DNA from: Chania fonticola_B
GTDB lineage: Bacteria > Pseudomonadota > Gammaproteobacteria > Enterobacterales > Enterobacteriaceae
Assembly: GCF_048537545.1 (NCBI RefSeq)
Contig: NZ_CP183218.1
DNA length: 64,000 nucleotides
Direction: 5' to 3' (one strand)
Part shown: piece after piece, positions 1 through 8,069 of the stretch
How positions within the stretch are numbered: the first letter of the stretch is position 1
How the letters are laid out: each line of letters starts with the position of its first letter
Notes under the pieces: generated by a model
What the model was told of the DNA's origin: nothing
The model's database searches: none
What the model saw: the letters and a program-made list of their open reading frames with translations, nothing else
Translations under genes and position numbers: made by a program

Positions 1-224
1 AAATTCCGTTTATCCAGAGCCGCCCATCCTGGCCGCTGTGCGTGATGACGTTGGCGGTGATCGCCGTCGGTATCGGCCTGACCTTCTCGCCGCTGGCGGG
101 CTTCCTGCAGCTGCAGGCGTTGCCGCTGAGCTATTTCCCTTGGCTGGTGCTGATCCTGACGGGTTACATGGTGCTGACCCAGTGCGTGAAAGGCTGGTTT
201 GTCCGCCGGTATGGCTGGCAGTAA
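1..224 (+). CDS. mgtA: Magnesium-transporting P-type ATPase, C-terminal end (partial)
   Basis: This is the last 73 codons of a gene that begins outside the window; the reading frame is open from base 3. The visible part holds two hydrophobic segments and ends in LVKG-like text (CVKGWFVRRYGWQ) that closely matches the end of E. coli MgtA (…LVKGFYSRRYGWQ). MgtA is an inner-membrane P3B ATPase importing Mg2+, normally controlled by PhoPQ and a leader RNA, neither of which is in view. Its position upstream of ridA-pyrIB matches the E. coli neighbourhood, which supports the call. The closely related MgtB cannot be fully excluded from the tail alone. Confidence 0.85.
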   Translation, partial: IPFIQSRPSWPLCVMTLAVIAVGIGLTFSPLAGFLQLQALPLSYFPWLVLILTGYMVLTQCVKGWFVRRYGWQ

Positions 225-230
225 TTTTGC

Positions 231-267
231 TGGTGGTGAGGTGAGGAGGGAAATCTCCTCACCACCA
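231..267 (+). terminator. Terminator-like hairpin after mgtA
   Basis: A GGTGAGGAG / CTCCTCACC stem (with GGTGGTGAG as an alternative left arm) lies 7 bases after the mgtA stop. There is no long T run after it, so it may be a weak or Rho-assisted terminator. Confidence 0.5.
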
Positions 268-275
268 AATCAATT

Positions 276-291
276 TGTGATCCATCGCACC
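276..291 (+). promoter_or_regulatory. Possible CRP site upstream of the chitobiase gene
   Basis: TGTGATCCATCGCACC matches 8 of the 10 conserved bases of the CRP consensus TGTGA-N6-TCACA. It lies about 90 bases before the chitobiase start codon, where catabolite control of a chitin-degradation gene would be expected. This is a visual match only. Confidence 0.3.
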
Positions 292-379
292 GTTTTGCCC
301 CTGCGGTTGGACATCTCCCTCCGGCTCGGTCTTTATCTACTTCCTTGGCTAGATTGATTTTTCCTCTGAGGAATTTCCG

Positions 380-2773
380 ATGCACAAACCCTTCAGTTAT
401 ACGCTACTGGCTTCTTCGCTGTTATTTTCCCTTAATGCGCTGGCTAAACCGGCTGGCGATCTGCCGCTGATGCCCTGGCCGCAGCAGGTTGAGTTAGCTC
501 AGCCGCAAGGCAAGCTGGTGCTGGATTACCGCTTATCGTTCAACGTTCAGGGCGATGACTTGAGCGACGCGCAGGCTCGCTGGCGCGATCGCCTGGAACG
601 GCAAACCGGTTGGACGTTGGCCCCGCAGGGCGAGAAAAACCAGACGGCAACGATCAACATCATCATCAAACATCAGGTTGCGGCACAGCCGTTACCGGAT
701 AGCGATGAGAGCTACCAGCTCAAGGTGACATCGCAGGGCGCGACGCTGACGGCCAACACTCGCTTCGGTGCGCTACGCGGCATGGAAACGCTGCTGCAAC
801 TGGTGCAGACCGACGGTGAAAACACTTTCATACCGCAGGTGTTTATTACCGACGTCCCGCGTTTCCCTTGGCGCGGCGTGCTGCTGGATTCGGCGCGCCA
901 TTTCCTGCCGGTCGAGGATATTCTGCGCCAGCTTGATGGCATGGCGGCCGCTAAACTCAACGTATTCCACTGGCATCTAACCGACGATCAGGGCTGGCGC
1001 TTTGCTTCCGAGCACTATCCAAAGCTACAGCAACTGGCCAGTGACGGCCATTTCTACACCCGTGAACAGATGCAGCAGGTAGTCGCCTATGCCACGGCGC
1101 GGGGTATCCGGGTGGTGCCAGAAATCGATCTTCCGGGCCATGCTTCTACCATTGCCGTTGCCTACCCAGAGCTGCTCAGCGCGCCGGGGCCGTATCAGAT
1201 GGAACGCCACTGGGGTGTCCACAAGCCCACGCTCGATCCTTCGAACGACCAGGTTTATCAGTTTGTCGACAGCATCATCGGCGAATTGGTGGCGATCTTC
1301 CCCGATCCTTACTTGCATATCGGTGGGGATGAGGTGGATGCCACCCAGTGGAAAGAGTCCAAAACCATCCAGGCGTTTATGCAGCAGAACCAGCTGGCGG
1401 ATGCCCATGCGCTGCAGGCTTTCTTCAACCAGAAGCTGGAAAAGATCCTCGAAAAGCATCAGCGCCGCATGGTGGGTTGGGATGAGATTTACCATCTGAC
1501 CTTGCCGCGCACCATCGTGATCCAATCCTGGCGTGGGCCAGATTCGCTAGGGGCCAGCGCCCAGGATGGCTATCAAGGCATTCTCTCCACCGGTTTCTAT
1601 CTCGATCAGCCGCACAGCACCGCCTACCACTATCGCAATGAAATTTTGCCGCAGCCGCTGGGGGTAGATACCAACGTGCAGGCGGGGGAGCAGGCGCAGA
1701 GCTGGCAGTTCAGCATGCCGCGTTTCAAGGGGAGCCCGGTGGAAGGCACCTTCACGCTGATCGAAGGCAAGCAGGGATGGCGTGGCTTTATCGATTTCAA
1801 AGACAAATCGCGCCGTGCTGTACGGGATATCGAGTGGCGTACGCCAGAACAGGTGACCTTCCGCATTGATACCTGGATGGGTGACATGCGTCCGGTATTT
1901 ACTTTGCAGCAGGACCAATTGAGCGGTTACACGCTGGTGGGCAACGTGCGCTACCCAACCAGCGGCAGTAAATTGACGACGATCCCGGCGGGCGTGATGC
2001 CTGTGGTGCCGGATGAGCAGCATCAGGCCAATATTCTGGGGGGCGAAGCCGCATTCTGGGCGGAAAACATCCGCGCGCCGGTGCTCGATCTCAAGCTGTG
2101 GCCAAGAACCTTTGCCGTGGCGGAACGTATGTGGTCGGCCAAGGATGTGACCAACGAGGACAATATGTACCAACGCATGGCGGCGATAGATGCCTGGTCG
2201 GTGGTGTCTGTTGGCCTGCAACAGCACGCTGAAACGGCGCGTGAGTTTACACGTTTAGCTAACAGCGTCGATATCACCCCATTGCAGGTCTTGGCCGAAG
2301 CGGTGGAGCCGGGGCAGTATTACACCCGTCAGCACCTGAAGTTCAAGGCAGGTAATTACCATCAATTTGAGCCGCTGAACCGCTTTGCCGATGCCATCCC
2401 ACCGGAAAGTGCGGCGGTACGCGATCTCGATCAGCAGGTGGCGTTGTTGCTCAAAGACAAGAACCATCGGGCAGCGGCGGAGGCGATCCGTGAACGTCTG
2501 CAACGCTGGCAACGTAACGGTGCACCGGTGAAGCAGGTGATAGCCAGTAACGTGGTGATGAAGGATTTGGCACCAGTGGTACAGGATGTCAGCGCGTTGG
2601 CCGATCTGGGCTTGGTGCTGTTGGAACGCTATCAGCAAGGGAAGCCTTTGAGTAAAGACGAAGCGGAACAGGCTCAGCAACAGTTGGATGCGGCAGCACA
2701 GATCCGGGATGAAGTGGTGATTGCGGCGGTGTACCCGCTGGAAACGCTGTTGCGCGCCGTAAAGGTGCAATAA
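380..2773 (+). CDS. chb: Chitobiase / beta-N-acetylhexosaminidase (GH20)
   Basis: A 797-residue enzyme expected to release N-acetylglucosamine from chitobiose and short chitin oligomers in the periplasm. Residues 1-22 form a signal peptide ending in ALA. An N-terminal chitobiase-type domain is followed by the GH20 barrel from about residue 155, with FHWHLTDDQGWR near 195. The catalytic pair is D317-E318 in HIGGDEVD: Glu is the general acid, and the Asp orients the substrate acetamido group. A 'WAEN…WPR' segment near 560 closes the active site in this family. The start is the ATG with GAGGAA seven bases upstream. The gene stands alone between mgtA and metC, with a hairpin after it. Length is slightly below the ~885 residues of the best-known Serratia chitobiase, so it may be a paralogue. 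Confidence 0.88.
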   Translation: MHKPFSYTLLASSLLFSLNALAKPAGDLPLMPWPQQVELAQPQGKLVLDYRLSFNVQGDDLSDAQARWRDRLERQTGWTLAPQGEKNQTATINIIIKHQVAAQPLPDSDESYQLKVTSQGATLTANTRFGALRGMETLLQLVQTDGENTFIPQVFITDVPRFPWRGVLLDSARHFLPVEDILRQLDGMAAAKLNVFHWHLTDDQGWRFASEHYPKLQQLASDGHFYTREQMQQVVAYATARGIRVVPEIDLPGHASTIAVAYPELLSAPGPYQMERHWGVHKPTLDPSNDQVYQFVDSIIGELVAIFPDPYLHIGGDEVDATQWKESKTIQAFMQQNQLADAHALQAFFNQKLEKILEKHQRRMVGWDEIYHLTLPRTIVIQSWRGPDSLGASAQDGYQGILSTGFYLDQPHSTAYHYRNEILPQPLGVDTNVQAGEQAQSWQFSMPRFKGSPVEGTFTLIEGKQGWRGFIDFKDKSRRAVRDIEWRTPEQVTFRIDTWMGDMRPVFTLQQDQLSGYTLVGNVRYPTSGSKLTTIPAGVMPVVPDEQHQANILGGEAAFWAENIRAPVLDLKLWPRTFAVAERMWSAKDVTNEDNMYQRMAAIDAWSVVSVGLQQHAETAREFTRLANSVDITPLQVLAEAVEPGQYYTRQHLKFKAGNYHQFEPLNRFADAIPPESAAVRDLDQQVALLLKDKNHRAAAEAIRERLQRWQRNGAPVKQVIASNVVMKDLAPVVQDVSALADLGLVLLERYQQGKPLSKDEAEQAQQQLDAAAQIRDEVVIAAVYPLETLLRAVKVQ

Positions 2774-2781
2774 TCCTGACA

Positions 2782-2806
2782 GGGGATGGCCGCTATTGCC
2801 GTCCCC
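2782..2806 (+). terminator. Terminator-like hairpin after chitobiase gene
   Basis: Stem GGGGATGGC / GCCGTCCCC with a 7-base loop, nine bases after the stop codon, followed by a moderately T-rich stretch (GTTGCTTTCCTT). Confidence 0.5.
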
Positions 2807-2907
2807 GTTGCTTTCCTTGGTGAGAGTTTTATCGTTATCAAGCTTCAGCTTGAAAGGTGAAGGATATCGCTCTACTTTATTGATTGACGATAAATAGCAG
2901 GCAGATT

Positions 2908-4095
2908 ATGACAGCTAAAAAAATAGAAACCGCCCTGGTCACCGCTGGCCGTAAGCCTCGATTCACCCAAGGATCGGTCAACCCGGTGATCCAACGCGCC
3001 TCTTCCTTAACCTTTGATACGGTGCAGGCCAAAAAGTTTGCCACCGCCAACCGTGCTAAAGGTGAGCTATTCTACGGGCGTCGCGGCACCCTGACGCATT
3101 TCTCATTCCAGGACGCGATGGCCGAGCTGGAAGGCGGGGTAGGCTGCTCGCTTTACCCTTGTGGGGCGGCGGCTGTCACTAATGCTATCCTGGCGTTTGT
3201 TGCCAGTGGCGATCATATCCTGATGACCGGAGCCGCCTATGAGCCGACGCAGGATTTCTGCAACAAGATCCTGAGCAAGCTGGGCGTGGCAACCACCTAT
3301 TATGACCCGCTGATCGGTGCCGGGATTGCCGAGTTGATCCAACCCAATACCAAAGTGCTGTTCCTTGAATCTCCTAGCTCTATTACCATGGAAGTTCAGG
3401 ACGTTCCGGCGATGGTGAAGGCAGCTCGGGCCGTGAACCCAGATATCGTCATCATGATTGATAACACCTGGGCGGCGGGCATTCTGTTCAAGGCGCTGGA
3501 TTTTGGCGTGGATATCTCTATTCAGGCCGGAACCAAATACATCATTGGCCATTCCGACGCCATGTTGGGTACCGCCGTGTCGAACGCTCGTTGCTGGGAC
3601 CAACTGCGTGAAAACTCCTACCTGATGGGGCAAATGGCCGACGCGGATACCGCCTATAACGGTAGCCGTGGCCTGAGAACGCTGGGTGTCCGCCTCAAGC
3701 AACATGAGATCAGCAGTATCGCCATTGCCGAATGGTTGGCGGCACGGCCAGAGGTGGAGCGGGTCAACCATCCGGCGCTGCCTTCTTGTAAAGGGCATGA
3801 ATTCTTCCAGCGGGATTTCAGCGGTAGCTGCGGGTTATTCTCTTTTGTGCTGAAAGCACGGCTGACCAATGAGCAGGTTGCCCACTATCTGGACCATTTT
3901 GAGCATTTCAGCATGGCCTATTCGTGGGGCGGGTTTGAATCGCTGATCCTGGCCAACCAGCCGGAAGAATTGAACGAGATCCGCCCGGCGGCCAAGGTGG
4001 ACTTTAGCGGCACATTAGTGCGTGTTCATATTGGTTTTGAGAATATTGACGACCTGATCGCCGATCTGGAAGCGGGCTTTGCGCGTCTGAAGTGA
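2908..4095 (+). CDS. metC: Cystathionine beta-lyase
   Basis: A 395-residue PLP enzyme that splits cystathionine into homocysteine, pyruvate and ammonia, in the cytoplasmic methionine pathway. The Cys/Met-metabolism fold type I features are clear: YGRRGTLTHF near residue 57, the PLP-stacking and phosphate-binding region, IDNTWAAG near 185, and the Schiff-base lysine K210 in AGTKYIIGHSD. That lysine has the same number as in the E. coli enzyme. The ATG at 2908 was chosen over an in-frame TTG 24 bases upstream because the protein then begins MTAKKIETALV, like other MetC proteins. No exbBD genes are adjacent, unlike E. coli. No convincing MetJ box was seen by eye. Confidence 0.92.
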   Translation: MTAKKIETALVTAGRKPRFTQGSVNPVIQRASSLTFDTVQAKKFATANRAKGELFYGRRGTLTHFSFQDAMAELEGGVGCSLYPCGAAAVTNAILAFVASGDHILMTGAAYEPTQDFCNKILSKLGVATTYYDPLIGAGIAELIQPNTKVLFLESPSSITMEVQDVPAMVKAARAVNPDIVIMIDNTWAAGILFKALDFGVDISIQAGTKYIIGHSDAMLGTAVSNARCWDQLRENSYLMGQMADADTAYNGSRGLRTLGVRLKQHEISSIAIAEWLAARPEVERVNHPALPSCKGHEFFQRDFSGSCGLFSFVLKARLTNEQVAHYLDHFEHFSMAYSWGGFESLILANQPEELNEIRPAAKVDFSGTLVRVHIGFENIDDLIADLEAGFARLK

Positions 4096-4364
4096 CCCCT
4101 CACCCTAACCCTCTCCCACAGGGAGAGGGGACCGACCGAGTGTGTTTGAAATTGTAGTGACTTACCTTGGCTCTGCTGGGCGCTATTACCTCTTTACTTC
4201 CAAAAGAGCAGAGGCTATCAGCTCCCTCTCCTTGGGGAAATGCAGAGGGGACTGTACATGCCACAGATTGACTATGATCGGTTTACATGTCACAGACTAA
4301 CTCCCGCACCTGATAACAGCACTGAACTGGCTCCCTCTCCTTGGGGAGAGGGTTGGGGTGAGGG
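4096..4364. repeat. Large palindromic intergenic repeat unit, orientation 1
   Basis: This fills most of the gene-free stretch 4096-4520. Its left end (4096-4133) is a hairpin arm starting ACCCCTCACCCTAACC with an ACAGGG core. Its right end (4330-4364) is a different hairpin arm with a TTGGGG core ending GGTTGGGGTGAGGG. The arms are inverted relative to each other. A partial internal arm (CTCCCTCTCCTTGGGG) lies at about 4222-4237. The same two arms recur in reversed order at 17516-17693. It resembles REP/MITE-type enterobacterial repeats; no protein is encoded. Nothing else was seen from 4365 to 4520. Confidence 0.75.
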
Positions 4365-4520
4365 AGAATTCACCATGGCCAAACCAGAACATTTCAATCA
4401 TCTTTCCCACACCGATTAGCGGCATTTAAACTGGCCAGGAATTTCTATTGAGAGAGGAAAGCCCCAGGTGTAGGCTAGCTTCACCTATCATCAATATGGC
4501 TTCAATGACAAGGATCCGTC

Positions 4521-5729
4521 ATGTTGCAGAAAATCGTGCTGCTGTGCCTCGGGTTAGCCGCCAGCGTACTGGCGCAGGCCGATTGCACACCGCAATCGCT
4601 TGAACGCCTCAACCAAGACACCAGAAGTGCACTGACAGAGCTACAGGCCGTCAAGGAAGATGGGGAAGAGGGCGGTTATACTGCCGTTTCCGCCATTGCC
4701 CGCGAACAACTCCATAAGTACAAGGATGCCCTGGTGAAGGGGATCGATGGCCATCTCAGTTGCAGCCCCATAGACAGCGATGACGCCTCACTTCAGCAAG
4801 CGCTGTTGCCCATGGTCGCTTTGCCAGTACAAGTGCCGGAATCGAACTTCTATGGCTCAGAGCCAGGTTTTGAAGTCACCCGCCAGCCTGAATTCCCCGA
4901 TATTGTGCTGATCCGCAGTGGTTTCGCAATTCCTTGCGGCGACGACAACGTGCTGCTGGCCTATCAGCGGCGCGAGGGGAAATGGAGCCGCATTCTGCGC
5001 TGGCAAAGCGATGACTATCATAAGATTTCGGGTGCCTTTGGCGACAACTTTACCTACCACCTGATCCCTTCTCCACAGCCAGCCACAACGCCCAGAATGG
5101 TAGTGGCACAGGGTACGCCCTGGTGCACGTCTCGGTGGAGCGTGTTTCAGCTCAACTTGATTGAATTGGCAACGCAGAATGCGGAACAGCGCACGTTATT
5201 CCACACCCAGGAAGATTATGTCCGTTTTACGGACGACGACACGCCGGCCCTACGTGTTAAAACTACTCCGCAAGGATTTGAAGTGCGGGCAGAGGTAGGC
5301 ATGTTGGATTCGGACGTGATGACGCGCCAAGGAATCTTCCGCTATCGCATCAATGGCGAGCGGGTAGAGCGGATTCAACCAGCGGCTATGAACGGGCGCG
5401 ATTTTGTGGATGAATGGCTACAGGTTGACGACGAGACGGCGAACCGCTGGAGTATGCCACAGGCCGCCAGCGCATTGGCAGATCAGCACCAGTTGTTGAA
5501 AAACCGCTATGGCAACTACGGAGCGGTACGGTTATGCAAGGGTAAGCCGGAGCGTTATCAGGTCGAAATGCTGTTTAGCGCACGCGATGCATCCCGCTTA
5601 AAACCTGCAGTTGCGGAGCAACAGGCCTATTTTATTATTCAGCCGATTGTCGGAGGTTTTATGATGGAGGCCGTTTCCGCGCAGGCCGATCCTGAATGCG
5701 CTAGCCGGGATATTATGGCGAGTCAGTAA
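4521..5729 (+). CDS. Exported protein of unknown function
   Basis: A 402-residue protein I do not recognise. It begins with a clear signal peptide (MLQKIVLLCLGLAASVLAQA, cleavage after about residue 20), so it should be periplasmic or secreted. The mature part has several cysteines (in DCTPQ, SCSP, IPCGDD, TPWCTS, RLCKG, PECAS) that could form disulfides. There are no further membrane segments and no motif I can name. It stands alone: a palindromic repeat lies upstream, and the convergent ridA follows across a shared hairpin. The start is the ATG that opens the signal peptide. Codon use looks like the neighbouring core genes. Confidence 0.7.
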   Translation: MLQKIVLLCLGLAASVLAQADCTPQSLERLNQDTRSALTELQAVKEDGEEGGYTAVSAIAREQLHKYKDALVKGIDGHLSCSPIDSDDASLQQALLPMVALPVQVPESNFYGSEPGFEVTRQPEFPDIVLIRSGFAIPCGDDNVLLAYQRREGKWSRILRWQSDDYHKISGAFGDNFTYHLIPSPQPATTPRMVVAQGTPWCTSRWSVFQLNLIELATQNAEQRTLFHTQEDYVRFTDDDTPALRVKTTPQGFEVRAEVGMLDSDVMTRQGIFRYRINGERVERIQPAAMNGRDFVDEWLQVDDETANRWSMPQAASALADQHQLLKNRYGNYGAVRLCKGKPERYQVEMLFSARDASRLKPAVAEQQAYFIIQPIVGGFMMEAVSAQADPECASRDIMASQ

Positions 5730-5743
5730 CCGCGAAATAAAAC

Positions 5744-5761
5744 GGCCAGCAAAGGCTGGCC
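5744..5761. terminator. Shared terminator between convergent genes
   Basis: Perfect stem GGCCAGC / GCTGGCC with loop AAAG. Read on the minus strand it is followed by TTTTATTT, as expected for a ridA terminator. It also lies just after the plus-strand gene. Confidence 0.75.
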
Positions 5762-5786
5762 GCATTCGATCGCACCGGGTTGCCGA

Positions 5787-6173
5787 TTAACGGCGAACGG
5801 CGATGGCTTCGATCTCGATTTTCACGTCTTTTGGCAAACGTGCCACTTCAACGCAAGAACGCGCTGGGAACGAGGCGTTGTGCTCGGTGAAGAACGCTTC
5901 ATAGGCCGCGTTAACGGTAGCGAAGTCGTTGAGGTCTTTGACGAAAACGGTAGTTTTAACGATGTCGCCCACTTTCAGGCCTGCGGCTTCCACGATCGCC
6001 TTCACGTTGGCCAATGACTGGCGCGCCTGAGCGGCAACGTCATCGGGTACGGCACCGGTTTTCGGATCGACCGGGATCTGGCCGGAGGTGATGATCATGC
6101 TGCCCAGGTCAACGCCCTGCACGTAAGGACCAATGGCGGCTGGCGCGAGTTCAGTGCTGATATTACGTGACAT
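5787..6173 (-). CDS. ridA: 2-iminobutanoate/2-iminopropanoate deaminase
   Basis: A 128-residue YjgF/YER057c/UK114 family protein, the same length as E. coli RidA. It hydrolyses reactive 2-aminoacrylate and related imines produced by PLP enzymes, protecting the cytosol. The trimer active-site residues are present: R105 in PARSCVEV, C107 and E120. The start at 6173 (MSRNISTEL) was chosen over a longer in-frame opening because AGGAGA sits seven bases upstream and the length then fits the family. It follows pyrBI, as in E. coli, but has its own promoter candidate. Confidence 0.95.
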   Translation of the reverse strand: MSRNISTELAPAAIGPYVQGVDLGSMIITSGQIPVDPKTGAVPDDVAAQARQSLANVKAIVEAAGLKVGDIVKTTVFVKDLNDFATVNAAYEAFFTEHNASFPARSCVEVARLPKDVKIEIEAIAVRR

Positions 6174-6265
6174 TTTTTCTCCTGATATCCTGTTGTTGTT
6201 CAAACGGCGAGTCGGCCCGCCGTAAACTCACATGGACGCAGCATGCAGCGCCCCTACGACGCACC

Positions 6266-6294
6266 ATTATAAAGGGTGCCCGCCAGATTGACAG
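6266..6294 (-). promoter_or_regulatory. Sigma70 promoter candidate for ridA
   Basis: On the minus strand, CTGTCA and TATAAT are separated by 17 bases, about 90 bases before the ridA start. The same stretch can form a GGGTG/CACCC hairpin that may end pyrI transcription. Confidence 0.5.
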
Positions 6295-6309
6295 CGCCAC
6301 CCCCCAATT

Positions 6310-6774
6310 TTAGTCCGTCTGTAACACCACCTGATGATCGAACTCTTTCTCGCAGTAACGGCACTTCAGGTGCACTTCCCCAGCATGGGATTTGACGCTG
6401 AAACTGGAGGCCACCGGCTCGCTACGGCTGATGCAGTTGCTGTTCGGGCAGGTCAGTACGCCGTCGATATGATCCGGCAGGCTGAGCGTCAGCTTGCGCA
6501 CCACTTCATAGTTATCGATACGGTTGACCGTGGCCTTGGGCGCGTACATCGCCAGCTGGTTGGCCTGCTGCTCGGTCAGGAAGGTGTTCTCGATCTTGAT
6601 CAGATCCTTGCGGCCCAGCTCTTTGGAGGGCAGGTTAAGGCCGATGGTGATGCGCTGATCGGTGGCGGTCAGTTTGAACAGCGAGAGCAGCTTAAAGCCT
6701 ATTTGAGCCGGAATATGGTCGATCACCGTGCCGCACTTGATCGCTTCAACCTGGAGTTTGTTATCGTGAGTCAT
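6310..6774 (-). CDS. pyrI: Aspartate carbamoyltransferase regulatory chain
   Basis: A 154-residue regulatory subunit that binds CTP/ATP and assembles with PyrB into the allosteric c6r6 enzyme. The N-terminal nucleotide-binding domain begins MTHDNKLQVEAIKCGTVIDHIPA. The C-terminal zinc domain has all four ligands, C109, C114, C138 and C141, at the same positions as in E. coli. It starts 12 bases after pyrB and is certainly in the same operon. Confidence 0.97.
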   Translation of the reverse strand: MTHDNKLQVEAIKCGTVIDHIPAQIGFKLLSLFKLTATDQRITIGLNLPSKELGRKDLIKIENTFLTEQQANQLAMYAPKATVNRIDNYEVVRKLTLSLPDHIDGVLTCPNSNCISRSEPVASSFSVKSHAGEVHLKCRYCEKEFDHQVVLQTD

Positions 6775-6786
6775 GACGGTTCCCCC

Positions 6787-7722
6787 TTAAAGAGCCAATT
6801 CTGCGTTTAAAACCAGTGCCAACAGCGCCTGACGGGCGTAAATACCGTTGCCTGCCTGTTGGAAATAGTGGGCATACGGTGTCTTGTCCACCTCAATGGC
6901 AATCTCATCAATGCGCGGCAGCGGATGCAGCACCTTCATGTTGTCCCGGGCACCGGCCAAGTCAGACGCACGCAGGATGAACTGCGCCTTCACGTTGGCG
7001 TATTCGGACGGGTCCAGGCGCTCTTTCTGCACGCGGGTCATATACAGAATATCCAGTTCCGGCACCACTTCTTCAATGCTGTTGTGGCGGCTGTAGGAGA
7101 TGCCTTTCTCGTCCAGCATCTTCAGGATATAGTTCGGCATTGCCAGGGCGTCTGGCGCGATGAAGAAGAAGTGGTTCCCTTCATATTTTGCCAGCGCCTG
7201 GGTGAGTGAATGCACGGTGCGGCCATATTTCAGGTCGCCGACCATGGCGATATTGATATTGCTCAGGCGGCCCTGGGTTTCCTGGATGGTGAACAGATCC
7301 AGCAGCGTTTGGGTCGGATGCTGGTTCGAGCCGTCACCGGCATTCAACACCGGGATACCGCCAGAGAATTCAGCGGCCAGACGGGAAGCGCCTTCCTGCG
7401 GATGACGCATCACGATGGCATCAACGTAGGTGCTGATCACCGAGATGGTATCGGCCAGCGTTTCGCCCTTTTTGCCGAGGGAGGTGTTGCTGCTGTCGGA
7501 GAAGCCGACCACCGAAGCCCCCAGGCGCTGGATGGCGGTCTCAAACGACAGGCGGGTACGCGTAGACGCTTCAAAGAAGCAACTGGCGATCACCAGGTGT
7601 TTGAGCAGCTCCGGCTGCGGGTTAGCTTTCAGGCTGGCGGCGGTGCTGAGCACCAGTTCCAGATCTTCACGGCTGAGATCGTTAATAGAGATGATGTTCT
7701 TGCGATACAGCGGATTGGCCAT
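6787..7722 (-). CDS. pyrB: Aspartate carbamoyltransferase catalytic chain
   Basis: A 311-residue enzyme forming N-carbamoyl-aspartate from carbamoyl phosphate and aspartate, the committed step of pyrimidine synthesis. The carbamoyl-phosphate loop STRTR is at 53-57, HPTQ lies near 134, and the aspartate-side LHPLPR motif lies near 267. The ATG at 7722 (MANPLYRKN) was chosen over a GTG two codons upstream because it matches the E. coli start. AGGAGAG lies upstream of it. Expression should be governed by the pyrL attenuator just upstream. Confidence 0.97.
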   Translation of the reverse strand: MANPLYRKNIISINDLSREDLELVLSTAASLKANPQPELLKHLVIASCFFEASTRTRLSFETAIQRLGASVVGFSDSSNTSLGKKGETLADTISVISTYVDAIVMRHPQEGASRLAAEFSGGIPVLNAGDGSNQHPTQTLLDLFTIQETQGRLSNINIAMVGDLKYGRTVHSLTQALAKYEGNHFFFIAPDALAMPNYILKMLDEKGISYSRHNSIEEVVPELDILYMTRVQKERLDPSEYANVKAQFILRASDLAGARDNMKVLHPLPRIDEIAIEVDKTPYAHYFQQAGNGIYARQALLALVLNAELAL

Positions 7723-7785
7723 GTTCACTCTCCTCGACTCTTGCCCTTGGCGCGGGGCTTTTCAATGTAATAGCAATGCTTTGGA

Positions 7786-7814
7786 CAAAAAAAAGCCCCT
7801 CAACGAGGGGCTTT
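7786..7814 (-). terminator. pyrBI attenuator
   Basis: On the minus strand a 10-bp stem (AAAGCCCCTC / GAGGGGCTTT, 3-base loop) runs into a T8 tract. It lies between leader peptide and pyrB. In E. coli, UTP-limited RNA polymerase pausing lets the leading ribosome disrupt this hairpin. Here the leader stop codon falls at the hairpin apex, which fits that mechanism. Confidence 0.9.
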
Positions 7815-7913
7815 AAATGATGGTTCATGCAACAGGGGAAATAACGGCAGTAGCCCGCCGATTGGCTGGCGGTTTTGTCGAGTGTGGCGAACAAAACAAA
7901 GCTCGTTTTTCAT
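7800..7913 (-). CDS. pyrL: pyrBI operon leader peptide
   Basis: A 37-residue peptide beginning MKNELCFVRH and ending HEPSFKAPR. AGGAGA lies six bases before the ATG. Its GLLPLFPLL-HEPS section resembles the GLPFFFPLI-THSQP section of E. coli PyrL. The TGA stop (7802-7800) lies inside the attenuator hairpin, so a ribosome finishing this peptide would mask the stem. A longer alternative frame with a TTG start (7894 to 7682) overlaps pyrB and lacks a ribosome site. Confidence 0.85.
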   Translation of the reverse strand: MKNELCFVRHTRQNRQPIGGLLPLFPLLHEPSFKAPR

Positions 7914-7938
7914 GCTTTCTCCTGGCAAATTGTCGCGC

Positions 7939-7966
7939 ATTATACTCGCGCTTTTTTTCTCTGCAA
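7939..7966 (-). promoter_or_regulatory. pyrBI promoter
   Basis: On the minus strand, TTGCAG and TATAAT are separated by 16 bases, about 25 bases before the pyrL start codon. A GC-rich segment after the -10 (GCGCGACAATTT) precedes the ribosome site. Confidence 0.75.
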
Positions 7967-8069
7967 GGGTAAAAACACCACTTTTTGCGATTTCGTAATC
8001 GATTGGCTGGGGATTACCGCTGCGAGTAGAACTTGGTGTCTGGTTGTTTAGCCATGTTGCCGCTAGCGC

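Noticed and set aside
2774..2907. A MetJ operator upstream of metC
   Set aside because: No pair of AGACGTCT-like words could be found by eye in the gap.
7682..7894. A 70-codon TTG-start frame overlapping the pyrB start
   Set aside because: It lacks a ribosome site. The ATG frame at 7913-7800 has AGGAGA and resembles E. coli PyrL.
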